From contig CAIRSA010000047.1 in NCBI GenBank assembly GCA_903881085.1, forward strand, positions 1 to 44,479: a DNA stretch of 44,479 nucleotides, written 5' to 3'. This DNA is from an uncultured Acidobacteriia bacterium (GTDB taxonomy: Bacteria; Acidobacteriota; Terriglobia; Bryobacterales; Bryobacteraceae). Every line of letters begins with the position of its first letter. Within the stretch, counting starts at the first letter, position 1. Of the stretch, positions 33,604-42,566 are shown in pieces. The notes beneath the pieces were generated by a model, which made no database searches, had not been told where the DNA came from, and saw only the letters and a list, made by a program, of their open reading frames with translations. A program made the translations under genes and the position numbers.

Positions 33604-34227
33604 ATGAACACGCTGCAAACACTCTCAGGCATCCTCGGACTCTCGTTCGTATCTGGAGTCAATCTCTACGCCACCATACTAACCGTCGGCTTGGGAATCC
33701 ACTACGGCTGGATCCACGGGATGCCTGACGACCTCAATATCCTGGCCAATCCAATTGTCCTGACCGTCGCAGGGTTGTTCTACGCCGCTGAATTCATCGC
33801 CGACAAAGTGCCGTTCTTCACGCCGATCTGGGATGCGGTCCACACCATCATTCGGCCGCTGGGCGCAGCCGCGCTGGCGCTGGGCGCAGCATCCGACATG
33901 AACCCGTTGATGAAGATGATTGCCATGCTGGTCGGCGGTTCCGTTGCGCTCAGCACGCACTCCACGAAGATGGGCATGCGCCTCGCGGCCCACGCCGTGC
34001 CCGAACCTGCGACGCATTCGGCGATCTCCGTTGCCGAGGACGTTGGCGTAGTTGGACTCACCGCGCTGACCACAATTCACCCGCTGGTCGCGCTGCCGGT
34101 GATCATCGCGCTGCTGTTTGGCGTCTTCTTCCTGATGCGCACCGCATGCCGCGCCCTCGCCGCAGCAGCGCGCCGCGTGGGGCGGTGGTTTTCATTCGGT
34201 GGTAATCTCAGAAACCAACAATCCTAG
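33604..34227 (+). CDS. DUF4126 membrane protein
   Basis: The 207-aa protein has four to five hydrophobic segments and the family's opening LSGILGLSFVSGVNLYATILTVGLG, followed by GLFYAAEFIADKVPFFTPIWDAVHTIIRPLG and STHSTKMGMRL. DUF4126 proteins are small inner-membrane proteins of unknown function. AGGG lies 6 nt before the ATG. The 3' end overlaps the convergent methyltransferase gene by 36 bp. Confidence 0.88.
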   Translation: MNTLQTLSGILGLSFVSGVNLYATILTVGLGIHYGWIHGMPDDLNILANPIVLTVAGLFYAAEFIADKVPFFTPIWDAVHTIIRPLGAAALALGAASDMNPLMKMIAMLVGGSVALSTHSTKMGMRLAAHAVPEPATHSAISVAEDVGVVGLTALTTIHPLVALPVIIALLFGVFFLMRTACRALAAAARRVGRWFSFGGNLRNQQS

Positions 34228-35289
34228 TTCCCGCTGATCGGACTCATAAGGCCCCAAAGCACCGGAAAGCTCAAACTCAAATTGCGAAGCCCCGCCAGCC
34301 GGCACGAAGTACACGTAATGGCCGGGCTGATCATACACACGCGCCTCGCCGCCATTCATCGTCAATGTTAGCGGACCGGTTGCAGCCAGCACCGCCTCAT
34401 GCAGAAAGAACTCCAACCGCAGATGCGTGCCGCCGCCATTGAGCTTTGCCGCGAAACGCTTCATGGTCCAACGCCACGAGTTGTCCTCCACCTTGTGCCA
34501 ACCGTAGAGCAACTCGCCCCAATCGTCGGGCGCCTCCGGCCGGAACGTGCGAAAGATGGCGCGGCTGCGCAGCAGGCAGTAGGCCCGTTCGTCGCCTTCA
34601 GGCGTGACAGGATCTGAGTTGACGGTATTGCCCATGGTGACGAAGTCCATGACGTGCCAGTTGGCGCGCTCGATAATGCGGCGCAGGCCGGCGTCGGAGA
34701 AGACCCAGAAATTGGTCGGATCGGCGTTGGTTTCGCGATGGCCCAGCAAATAGGCCACAGGCAGCGCACTGATATCCACGTTACCTTCCGGCGCAATGCG
34801 AGCTACGCGCGTACTCAGGATACAGTAACGAGTGTGCCGCGACAGTTGCTCCAGCGCATGAAAGGGATTCTTCAGGTGATAGAGAATGCCGAGGAAAAAG
34901 GCCATGCCATAGCGGCCTTCCAGTTGGAACTGGGAATCCAGATCCATCTCAGAGATCTCAAGCTGTGCACCCAGCGCCGCTTTCAAATGCCGCACGCCAC
35001 GCATGGCATTCATGTTGGTGGAAGGGTGATCGATGGCCCGCACGTGGCAGCCTTGCGCTTCCAGGAACAGGCCCAGATCGCCATCGCCGCAGCCGATATC
35101 GAGCACCTTGGAGTTGCCGATCAGGTCAAGCAGCCGCTGATTGCCACCGGTAAGCAAGCGCTCCAGATTTTCGAAATTGCCGAGCGAATCGTATGGATAC
35201 CACGCAAAATCGCCCGCGGTTTTCAGTTGCACCAGATTCTCGTGATACTCCGCCGCGCGCACCGCGAGCTCATGAATGTCAGGCCGCAT
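34192..35289 (-). CDS. SAM methyltransferase with C-terminal GW-type beta domain
   Basis: The 365-aa protein has a class I methyltransferase domain (about 55-210) with motif I KVLDIGCGDGDLG (61-73), motif II acidic AIDHP and FFLGILYHLKNPF, resembling the CmoB/DUF1698 group. A C-terminal beta-rich domain (about 250-365) contains GWHKVEDNSWRWTMKR, a GWxxxExxxWRW pattern I associate with glycan-assembly enzymes in this phylum. It is probably a cell-surface glycan or small-molecule methyltransferase. It overlaps the DUF4126 gene tail-to-tail by 36 bp, so strong transcription of one could silence the other. Confidence 0.83.
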   Translation of the reverse strand: MRPDIHELAVRAAEYHENLVQLKTAGDFAWYPYDSLGNFENLERLLTGGNQRLLDLIGNSKVLDIGCGDGDLGLFLEAQGCHVRAIDHPSTNMNAMRGVRHLKAALGAQLEISEMDLDSQFQLEGRYGMAFFLGILYHLKNPFHALEQLSRHTRYCILSTRVARIAPEGNVDISALPVAYLLGHRETNADPTNFWVFSDAGLRRIIERANWHVMDFVTMGNTVNSDPVTPEGDERAYCLLRSRAIFRTFRPEAPDDWGELLYGWHKVEDNSWRWTMKRFAAKLNGGGTHLRLEFFLHEAVLAATGPLTLTMNGGEARVYDQPGHYVYFVPAGGASQFEFELSGALGPYESDQRELGLLVSEITTE

Positions 35290-35303
35290 CGCACCCCCGA
35301 CAA

Positions 35304-35873
35304 TTATTGTGCGCTATGTGAGGAGCAAATGGCCAGATAGTCAGGGCGGTCAGCGGCGCTGCGATGGCGGAAACTGCCGACGACGCTCGACTGTTTCAGC
35401 AAAAAAAGACCGGGCATCTGTGCCGGATCGGCCGTGGGCTTGCCAACGCCATGCCCATCCAAAATTCCAGCCTGCACGCCACGCCACCAGACTTTGGGGC
35501 CAAGCAGTTGGCCCAAGCGGCCGCGGCGCAAGCCGAAGGTGTTATAGAGTGTCCGCGAAGGATCGCTGATGCAATCGATGCCCGTGAGGCCGTTCTTTTC
35601 AAGCAGCGCATCGATGCCCGCCTGGTCGCCCATGTGTACGAGAATGATGCGAACGCCTGCGAATTCAGCTCGGCGGCGGCTGGCGGCAATGTCGCCCAAG
35701 GCCTCGCGGCAAAACGTGCAGCCCGAATGGCGCAGGAAAACAAGCAGCACGGTGCCCTGTTCAGACAATTCAATTAGCCGTTCACCGTGCTGAGTCGTCG
35801 CCGCTTCCAGCGCCTCGGCGGCGGCTTTTACGGCCTGCGCGTCTAATTTGCCGGAGTTCGTTCCCCATTCCAT
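35304..35873 (-). CDS. Thioredoxin-fold redoxin (AhpC/TSA_2-like)
   Basis: The 189-aa protein has a thioredoxin-fold core with a C52-T-F-C55 motif in FLRHSGCTFCREAL, then VRIILVHMGDQAGIDALLEK and SDPSRTLYNTFGLRRG as in AhpC/TSA_2 or SelL-related redoxins. Cytoplasmic; probably a peroxidase or disulfide reductase. ATG 35873 is chosen because homology begins there. It starts 35 nt after the acyltransferase gene stop and is probably transcribed with it. Confidence 0.8.
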   Translation of the reverse strand: MEWGTNSGKLDAQAVKAAAEALEAATTQHGERLIELSEQGTVLLVFLRHSGCTFCREALGDIAASRRRAEFAGVRIILVHMGDQAGIDALLEKNGLTGIDCISDPSRTLYNTFGLRRGRLGQLLGPKVWWRGVQAGILDGHGVGKPTADPAQMPGLFLLKQSSVVGSFRHRSAADRPDYLAICSSHSAQ

Positions 35874-35908
35874 AGACTTTTGATTCCTGAAGGTTGCTCT
35901 TGGAGTTT

Positions 35909-38044
35909 TTAATTGATCTGCGCTTCCACCATCAGGCTCAGCTTGGGGTAGTCCTTCTTGCCTGTACCTAGCAGCGGGATGTGATCCACTACTACGATGC
36001 GGCGCGGAATGGCCAGATCGGGTGCGCCAAGGGCATGGGCGGCGGTAAGCAACTGCTCGCGCTTCAGGTTGGGGTCCTGCGTACACAGCACGATCATCTC
36101 GCCGCGAACGGGATCGGGCCGGATCACAGCGCCGTGATGTGATTTCGGCGACGCTGCCTCGGCTATGCGCTCGACGACCTCAAGCGACACCATCTCGCCG
36201 GCGACTTTTGCGAAGCGCTTCATGCGGCCGAGCAGACGCAGGAAGCCGTCATCGTCAATGGTCGCCAGGTCGCCGGTGGAATACCAGCCTTCGCCAAACA
36301 CTGACTTCGGCGGCTCCAGAACTCGCGGCGCGCTCTCGCGCCAGTAGCCAAGCATCACGTTCGGTCCGCGCACGTGGAGAATACCACCCTCTTCAATGCC
36401 GGGTACCTTTTCAAACTTCGCTTCCATCAAGGGAAGCAGTTCGCCCACGGTGCCTGGCTTTGAAGACATCGCCGTGTTGATGCTGATCACTGGCGAACAC
36501 TCGGTGGCCCCGTAACCTTCCAGGATGCGGATGCCGAACTTTTCGGCGTAGGTCTGGCGGACGTCGTCGGTTAGTTTTTCCGCTCCGGCGACGATCAGGC
36601 GGGCGCGGCGGAAATCGTAAGGGTGGGCGCGCTTGGCGTAGTTCTTCAGGAAGGTGGGCGTGGCGAATAGGATGGTCGCATCGCGGTCGTAGAACAGCTC
36701 CGGCACAATGCTGTAATGCAGCGGCGAAGGATACAAAAACAGGCGAACGCCGGCCACCATCGGCAACATGAACCCGATGCTGAGGCCGAAGCTGTGGAAG
36801 ACGGGCATGGCAGAAAAGATCTTGTCGGCGGGCGACACATCGACTACGGCAAGAGACTGCTCAATATCGGAGAGGATCGACCAGTGGCTGAGCACGACGC
36901 CCTTCGGCTTGCCTTCTGAGCCAGAGGTGAACAGTACGACTGCCGGATCTTCAGGCTTGCTGCGCAAAGTTGCAGCACGTGGAAAATGGAGGGCAAAGCC
37001 CATGAGCCAGAGCTTGTCGGCCAGGGTGAATTTCGGCCGCAGGTCTTCGAGAAACACAATCTTCACGCCCTGCAGACGATCTACCGTCGCGGTCAGTTTC
37101 GCTTTTTCAAGAAAGGTGCGCGAAGTCAGAACGGTTTTGATACCCGCAGCGATGAGCGTGCTTTGCATGCCGTCCACGCCGGAGGTGAAGTTGAGCATGG
37201 CTGGAATCCGGCGCATACCCATCATGCCGAGCAACAGATAGAGCGTCGCGGCGGCGTTGGGCATCATCACCCCCACCACTTCGTTTTCCTCGGTGAACTT
37301 CGAAACCAAGCGGCCCAGCGCGAGGCTCGCCTTGGTGATGGCACCGTAGTTGGCGTAGGCGCCGCCGATGTCCTCGACCATGTGGAAGCCTCGCCCGTGG
37401 AGTTCCACGGCATCGAGAAACGCTTCGTGTAGAGAGCGCTTTTGCTGCGCCTGCACCAGGCATCGGGCGATCATGCGGCGCAACTGCTCGCCCGCTTTGC
37501 GGCGGCGCAACTTGCCAGTCGGCGCGTCGGGCATTGGAATCGTTTCGGCGGGCAGGAAGGTGATGGTGAGCTTCGGCAGCCATGCCAGCGGATAATCGCT
37601 CTTGATCTTGGTGTAACCCTTGGCCCGTTCAAATCCGTTGAGGATGAAGGGCGCCAGCGTGGCGCCGGTCTTGGCGGCAATGAAGGCGGGGCCTTCGTAG
37701 ATCTTCATCAGCGCACCATTCACCGTGAGGCGGCCTTCGGGCAGGATGACCACCGGGCGGCCGGATTCGATCACGGCCATGGTGCTTTTCAGTGCGAAGG
37801 GATTGGTGGCGTCGACAACGATGTGCTCCACCATCTTCAGTACCAGCCGGAAGAACCAGTTCTGGGAAACGACGGTATGGACAACCCAGACGGTGTTATC
37901 AGGAAGGATACTCCACAGGATGGGTGCGTCAAGAAAACTTTGGTGGTTGCCGACGATCAGCGTCTTGGGACCGTGGGCGAGCGTTCCGCGCACTTCCAGG
38001 CGATACAGGATCCGCGCCAGATTGCGGATGATGAACTTGAACAT
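35909..38044 (-). CDS. aas: Aas-like acyltransferase/acyl-ACP synthetase
   Basis: The 711-aa protein has an N-terminal PlsC-type acyltransferase (about 1-185; NHQSFLD with H34 and D39, then PEGRLTVNG) fused to an AMP-binding acyl-ACP/CoA synthetase (about 210-705; LFTSGSEGKPKG, YGATECSP, GWYSTGDLATIDDDGFLRLLGRMKRF). Length and order match E. coli Aas (719 aa), which re-acylates 2-acyl-lysophospholipids. ATG 38044 is preferred because MFKFIIRNLARILYRL aligns with the Aas N-terminus; ATG 38062 is possible. A redoxin gene follows in the same operon, which may link membrane repair and oxidative damage. Confidence 0.88.
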   Translation of the reverse strand: MFKFIIRNLARILYRLEVRGTLAHGPKTLIVGNHQSFLDAPILWSILPDNTVWVVHTVVSQNWFFRLVLKMVEHIVVDATNPFALKSTMAVIESGRPVVILPEGRLTVNGALMKIYEGPAFIAAKTGATLAPFILNGFERAKGYTKIKSDYPLAWLPKLTITFLPAETIPMPDAPTGKLRRRKAGEQLRRMIARCLVQAQQKRSLHEAFLDAVELHGRGFHMVEDIGGAYANYGAITKASLALGRLVSKFTEENEVVGVMMPNAAATLYLLLGMMGMRRIPAMLNFTSGVDGMQSTLIAAGIKTVLTSRTFLEKAKLTATVDRLQGVKIVFLEDLRPKFTLADKLWLMGFALHFPRAATLRSKPEDPAVVLFTSGSEGKPKGVVLSHWSILSDIEQSLAVVDVSPADKIFSAMPVFHSFGLSIGFMLPMVAGVRLFLYPSPLHYSIVPELFYDRDATILFATPTFLKNYAKRAHPYDFRRARLIVAGAEKLTDDVRQTYAEKFGIRILEGYGATECSPVISINTAMSSKPGTVGELLPLMEAKFEKVPGIEEGGILHVRGPNVMLGYWRESAPRVLEPPKSVFGEGWYSTGDLATIDDDGFLRLLGRMKRFAKVAGEMVSLEVVERIAEAASPKSHHGAVIRPDPVRGEMIVLCTQDPNLKREQLLTAAHALGAPDLAIPRRIVVVDHIPLLGTGKKDYPKLSLMVEAQIN

Positions 38045-38096
38045 GGTTGTGCTAAGTTTCATCTGTGGGGTGCGTGGATGTCAAGCTTTGGGTGAT

Positions 38097-38123
38097 GTAG
38101 GGCAGATTGGTAATCTGCCCTAC
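38097..38123. terminator. 12-bp palindrome after the third receptor gene
   Basis: GTAGGGCAGATT (38097-38108), loop GGT, AATCTGCCCTAC (38112-38123). It starts 7 nt after the receptor stop at 38130 on the minus strand, a natural place for a terminator. It is also an intact copy of the repeat that the MITE at 39-214 entered. Confidence 0.55.
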
Positions 38124-38129
38124 AAAGAC

Positions 38130-38891
38130 TCAGAACCTGAATCGGAACTGGATCGTCACAAACCTGTTCTGCGCCGTGGTCTGCGAAACCACTTTGCCGA
38201 AGTTGGTGTTCAGCGGATCGGTGCTGGGCACATCGAACTGAGAGCGGTTCATGATGTTCAGCACATCCAACCGGGCCAGCATTTTGTACCGTTCCTTGAA
38301 CGCGAACTCGCGTTGCAGGTTGGTGTTGATCTGGCTGGTTCGATCGGCTCGGACGCCGTCAATCACAGTGGGGAAGATTCTCGCCTGGAACGAATTCGGC
38401 GCATTTCCCGAAACGCGATTGAAGTTCGCGGTGTTGAACCACTGGGCCAGCGTCTGGCTATCGGCGGGGATATCGCTCATCTTGCCGTAGAAAAACACAT
38501 TGCCCCAGGAGAGCAGCGGCCCCGGCTGGTAAACATAGGTGCTGCTGAGCTTCCAGCCGCCGATGGCCTTCCCCGTCAGGCCGTCTTTAAAGAATTTGCG
38601 GCGCGTGCCGAAGGGCAGATCCCAACTTCCCATCATGGTGACGCGTTGCGGACGAGTGTTATTGGTGCTGCGCCATGAAGGCGAGGCATCGTACTCGTTG
38701 TAGAAGTAGTCGCGGAACTTGCCATACATGGCGGTGTGCGAAGCCTGCATCATCCAGCCATGCGAGAAGCGCCGGTTGAAGCTGGTGATGAGCGAATGGG
38801 TCTTGGCTTCTCCAACGGACGTTGTTTCGTTCAGTCCGTTCATCTGCGGATAGGCGCGCAGCAAACGGTTTTTGGAGATGGTCTTGCTGTA
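38130..38891 (-). pseudogene. C-terminal part of a frameshifted Oar-like receptor
   Basis: This frame carries the last quarter of the receptor: LYSKTISKNRLLRAYPQMNG, barrel strands such as GWMMQASHTAMYGKFRDYF and SSTYVYQPGPLLSWGN, and the barrel end VTIQFRFRF. It continues the frame at 38840-41746 after loss of one base near 38889. No ribosome site or methionine start serves this part alone, so it would be lost unless the frame is restored. Confidence 0.8.
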
Positions 38892-41746
38892 AAGAAGCTG
38901 TTGCCCGACATCGATTGATAGATCAGCGGGTCGGTCGTCTTCAAGCCGGCAAAGTTAGTAAGCGTGAACGGATTGGTTACTGCAAGGTTCATGGCCGTTG
39001 CGACGGCGTTATCGCGGACATTGCCCTGGGCCCAATATTGCTGCGCCAGCGGTTGCAGCGGCTGACTGATGGCAAGGTGGTCTGAGTAAGTGCCGACATA
39101 GGCCACCTCAATCACATTGTTCTTGATCTGCTGCTGAATGCTGATGGTTCCGCGCTGCTGGCGCGGGTGGCGCAGGTTGAAATCGGTGTAGGTCCAGCCG
39201 GAGCCGGCTTTCGTCATGCTGCCGAGAAGGTTGCCGGTGGGATCGTCGAAGCGCGAGTTATCGGCACGGACCGGGAACGGATCCACGAGCGGCGAGATGC
39301 CTTTCGCGGGATTGCCGGTGGCCCACGTCTGGCCCCAGTCAGTGGTTGTGGTGGTGGTAGTGGTGCGGTTGTAGCCACTGAGGTCGGCCGAGTAATTATG
39401 GACGTTGTTCGAATCGTAGAACATGCCATAGCCGCCGCGGACCACAGTGGAATGGCTGATCGAGTAGGCAAAGGAGAAACGCGGCAGAACCAGCAGTTCA
39501 TTCTGCCACAGCTTACGGTCGTGTCCGGCGGTGCCCGGATACCAGGATCCGCCTAGCGGGGAGAAATTAGCTGCCGGCATTTCCGCCACGGGTGCTGCGG
39601 CATACGCAGCCTGGGCGCCCGCGGTGATGGGTAGCTTCAAGGTTGGATCGAACGCGGCGATCCCGCGATTGTAGCGCTCCGTGGGGCCACGTTCGTATTC
39701 CACGCGTAGGCCGAAGCTGAGCGTCAGCCGCGGTGACACGCGCCACTGATCCTGGATGTAATAACCAGAGTAGAGATTGAAGGTGGACGAACTATCCAGG
39801 TAGCCCATTGACATGCTGCTGGGCAGGCCCAGCATAAACGCCGCATAGCTGAGGCCAAGCGAGGCGGAGGCGGTGTTGCCGTCGCCATCCTTGCGAGTCA
39901 AAGCGTTGTCAAAATTGAATGAGCCGGAAGTGGAGCCACCGCCGAAGTTATTGCGGTACTGTCCGCGCACATCCACGCCGGCGCGGATGGTGTGATTGCC
40001 CTGAATGTGGAACAGGTCGGCCTTGCCGGTCATGAGTCGAACCTTGTCTACTGACGGAAAGCCAACGCCCATGCCGTTATAGCCTGAGATGCTGACCTGC
40101 GGCAGAATGGTGCGGCCGCCGGCGCGAGCGTCCATGTAGGCGGGAAGACCGACGTCAGATGGCTTTTGCGATAGATCGTACGCGGGTTCAGCTGTGCCCA
40201 GGCGGTCAGAGGTGCCGAAGTTCACGTCAAGGACGGTGCGCGGGCCGATGGTGTAGGTCCAATCGACATTGGCGCCAAGGTCGCCGCGGATCTGATCGTT
40301 GACGTTCACGCCGGATTGGGTTTCATATGTCCAATCAGAGCGCTGCTCGTGATAGTGGAACCAACTCCAGCGGGCGAAGATGCGGTTCTTCTCGTTGATG
40401 TTGTAGTCGACGCGATTGGTGATGCCGCTGTACATCAGGTTCCACACCTGCTGGGTTGCCAGGTAGTTGTTCGTGGGGTCCTGATTCGGCGCCTGCACCA
40501 CATTGGGGGCCGGATAGAAGCCGGAGTAGAGCTTGTAGAGAGGGTTGTTGATGCGCGACTGCGGAACCACGTTGCCGGCGAACGGCGTGCGAACAACCTG
40601 GCCGGGACGCAGCGGATTGGCCGCTACGGTCAACGGGTCGTACACGTTGTATTGCGGACCGATGGCGAGGAGCTGCGAGAAGTCACCCTTGCGTTCATTC
40701 GCTCCTGGGACCGTCTTGTTGAAGTTGGTCGCCTCTTCCGAACGCGAATCTTTGAAGCCGTTGTACGCGACAAAGAAGAACAGCTTGTTGCGGCCGTTGA
40801 TGAGTTTGGGAATGGTGAGCGGGCCACCGATCGCCGCCGCATAGTTGTGTTCATAGCCATCGGGCAGAATCGATACGGAGGAGAGTTTGGTTGCCAGCGC
40901 GGTGTCGCCCTTGGCTTTGGCGTTGGCGATGTTGGTGTAGTAGAGCTGGCGCGCGAAGAAGGGAGCAGCCTGCCACTGCTGGTTCCAATAGGTTTCGGTG
41001 AGACTGCCGTGATACTGGTTCGTGCCGGCTTTGGTCATCATTGAGACGGTGATGCCAGTGGAGTGTCCGAGCGATGCGTCAAACCCGGACGTCTCCATTT
41101 TGAATTCGGAGATGGCTTCCGTGTGCGGGATGAACGCCGCGCCGCGGCCGCTGTTGTTGGGCACGCCGTCGATGGCGAAGTCGTTGCCGCCCACGCCGCC
41201 GTTGATGCTATAGACAAGGCCACCGCCACCGGAGTGGTAGGAAACCCAACTGTTGACGCCGGCCGATTGTACGCCTGGCGTCATTTCTGCTAACAGCAGC
41301 GACATGTTGTTAAGAACGGGCACGTCGCTCAGAATCTGAGTGTCGATGACGCGGCCTGAAGATCCACTGCCCGCTTCGAGCAATGGGGCTTCTGCGGTGA
41401 CGGAGACCGAATCGCTGACCTGGCCGAGTTCGAAGGTGAAACCAATCTCGACGTGTGCGCCAACGGCGACCACAATACCGGTCTTGATCGCGCGCTTGAA
41501 GCCCGGGGATTCGGCGCTGATCTGATAGGTTCCTGGAAGCAGCAGGTTGGCAGCGTAGTAGCCTGATGAGTTCGTCGCAACGCGCGTGACGGAATTGGTG
41601 TCTGTGTTGGTAACGGTTACCTGGCAACCCGCAATCGGCGTTGCAGTTGGATCTTGAATTGTGCCGGCGATGTAGCCGTGAGTTTCCTGAGCGTATAGGG
41701 CGCAGGAAAAAAGTAGGTATGCAGATAAGGCGAGGCGATAAAACAT
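38840..41746 (-). CDS. Oar-like TonB-dependent receptor, N-terminal part (frameshifted)
   Basis: The readable 968 aa have a signal peptide (MFYRLALSAYLLFSCALYAQ), a carboxypeptidase regulatory-like domain (about 22-100), a plug-like region and most of a beta-barrel. The frame breaks at about 38889: FFT should be followed by SKTISKNRLLRAYPQ but reads ARPSPKTVCCAPIRR and stops. The distance from start to the true stop at 38130 is 3617 bp, one short of a multiple of three, so a single-base deletion (real or a sequencing error) explains it. ATG 41746 has GGGAG 6-7 nt upstream. Repaired length would be about 1205 aa, normal for the family. Confidence 0.85.
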   Translation of the reverse strand: MFYRLALSAYLLFSCALYAQETHGYIAGTIQDPTATPIAGCQVTVTNTDTNSVTRVATNSSGYYAANLLLPGTYQISAESPGFKRAIKTGIVVAVGAHVEIGFTFELGQVSDSVSVTAEAPLLEAGSGSSGRVIDTQILSDVPVLNNMSLLLAEMTPGVQSAGVNSWVSYHSGGGGLVYSINGGVGGNDFAIDGVPNNSGRGAAFIPHTEAISEFKMETSGFDASLGHSTGITVSMMTKAGTNQYHGSLTETYWNQQWQAAPFFARQLYYTNIANAKAKGDTALATKLSSVSILPDGYEHNYAAAIGGPLTIPKLINGRNKLFFFVAYNGFKDSRSEEATNFNKTVPGANERKGDFSQLLAIGPQYNVYDPLTVAANPLRPGQVVRTPFAGNVVPQSRINNPLYKLYSGFYPAPNVVQAPNQDPTNNYLATQQVWNLMYSGITNRVDYNINEKNRIFARWSWFHYHEQRSDWTYETQSGVNVNDQIRGDLGANVDWTYTIGPRTVLDVNFGTSDRLGTAEPAYDLSQKPSDVGLPAYMDARAGGRTILPQVSISGYNGMGVGFPSVDKVRLMTGKADLFHIQGNHTIRAGVDVRGQYRNNFGGGSTSGSFNFDNALTRKDGDGNTASASLGLSYAAFMLGLPSSMSMGYLDSSSTFNLYSGYYIQDQWRVSPRLTLSFGLRVEYERGPTERYNRGIAAFDPTLKLPITAGAQAAYAAAPVAEMPAANFSPLGGSWYPGTAGHDRKLWQNELLVLPRFSFAYSISHSTVVRGGYGMFYDSNNVHNYSADLSGYNRTTTTTTTTDWGQTWATGNPAKGISPLVDPFPVRADNSRFDDPTGNLLGSMTKAGSGWTYTDFNLRHPRQQRGTISIQQQIKNNVIEVAYVGTYSDHLAISQPLQPLAQQYWAQGNVRDNAVATAMNLAVTNPFTLTNFAGLKTTDPLIYQSMSGNSFFTARPSPKTVCCAPIRR

Positions 41747-42060
41747 GAAAGACTCCCTGGTCGAAAACGGATGCTGACATCGCATCCATGGCTGCATAAA
41801 GTATACATCAAGTATCCATGTTGCCGAGGTCCGAGTTATCTTAAGCAAAGCTCTTCGCGCTAAGCAGGTTGTCTTCATCGGACCGTGCTTGCGGCTACAG
41901 AATCAGATCTGGCCACAGGCGCAAGATTCTGCTGACAGTGCCAGCCACAGCTGGCGGCGGCGGCAATGCATCCATCTGATTTCGGTCTCAGCAGTCAAGC
42001 ACTTACGAACTATTCAGGCATGGCGCGAGAATTGCGGCTACCCTCGGCGAGGTAACTTCC

Positions 42061-42555
42061 ATGAGACACACGATTTTGGCCAGCACATTCCTGGCGTTTT
42101 CCGTCGCGGCGTGCGCCGAGAGCACGGAAAAGCCCTTCCAGTACAACGGCAATGGTTATACCTATTTCTCCGCAGGCGCCTGCCAGCACGGATACGCCAA
42201 CATCGGAGGCGGCGGCGGAGGCGAAGGCTTCTTATGGCGCGGACTTACCATTGGCGGCGATCTCGGCTACTTCAACTTTCCCGCGGATTACAGTTCCGGA
42301 TACGGTGTGGCGACCGTCAACGTCGGCTACCATTTCGTGGACCGCAAGCAGCCCAAGAAGCTCGACCCTTATCTCGATGCCACTGTATTGGGCGCTGCTT
42401 TCAGGCCCGGCAGTGGTCTGGCTGGCGCAGGGCACATCGGCGGTGGCGTCAATTATTGGTTCAAAGAGCGAATGGCCTTACAGACGGGCGTGCAGCTCCA
42501 AGTGGTCGGCGGTGAGGCGCTAGTAGCGTTCCGCGTGGGACTTGCATTCCGATAG
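42061..42555 (+). CDS. Small outer-membrane beta-barrel-like protein
   Basis: The 164-aa protein has a signal peptide (MRHTILASTFLAFSVAACAES) and alternating-residue strands with many Gly and aromatic residues (LTIGGDLGYFNF, GVATVNVGYHFV, AGHIGGGVNYWF, VAFRVGLAFR), suggesting a small 6-8 strand barrel. The VAAC at the cleavage site also fits a lipobox, so a lipoprotein cannot be excluded. GAGG lies 9 nt before the ATG. It converges with the glycosyltransferase gene. No specific family recognised. Confidence 0.7.
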   Translation: MRHTILASTFLAFSVAACAESTEKPFQYNGNGYTYFSAGACQHGYANIGGGGGGEGFLWRGLTIGGDLGYFNFPADYSSGYGVATVNVGYHFVDRKQPKKLDPYLDATVLGAAFRPGSGLAGAGHIGGGVNYWFKERMALQTGVQLQVVGGEALVAFRVGLAFR

Positions 42556-42566
42556 TTGTCCACGGA

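Noticed and set aside
35304..35873. Possible selenoprotein (SelL-like)
   Set aside because: The active-site motif is an ordinary C-T-F-C with no in-frame TGA at either position and no SECIS-like structure seen.
41889..42515. Open frame of 208 codons overlapping the small barrel gene
   Set aside because: It shares the strand but not the frame of the barrel protein, which has a signal peptide and ribosome site. The overlapping product is Arg-rich without recognisable features.
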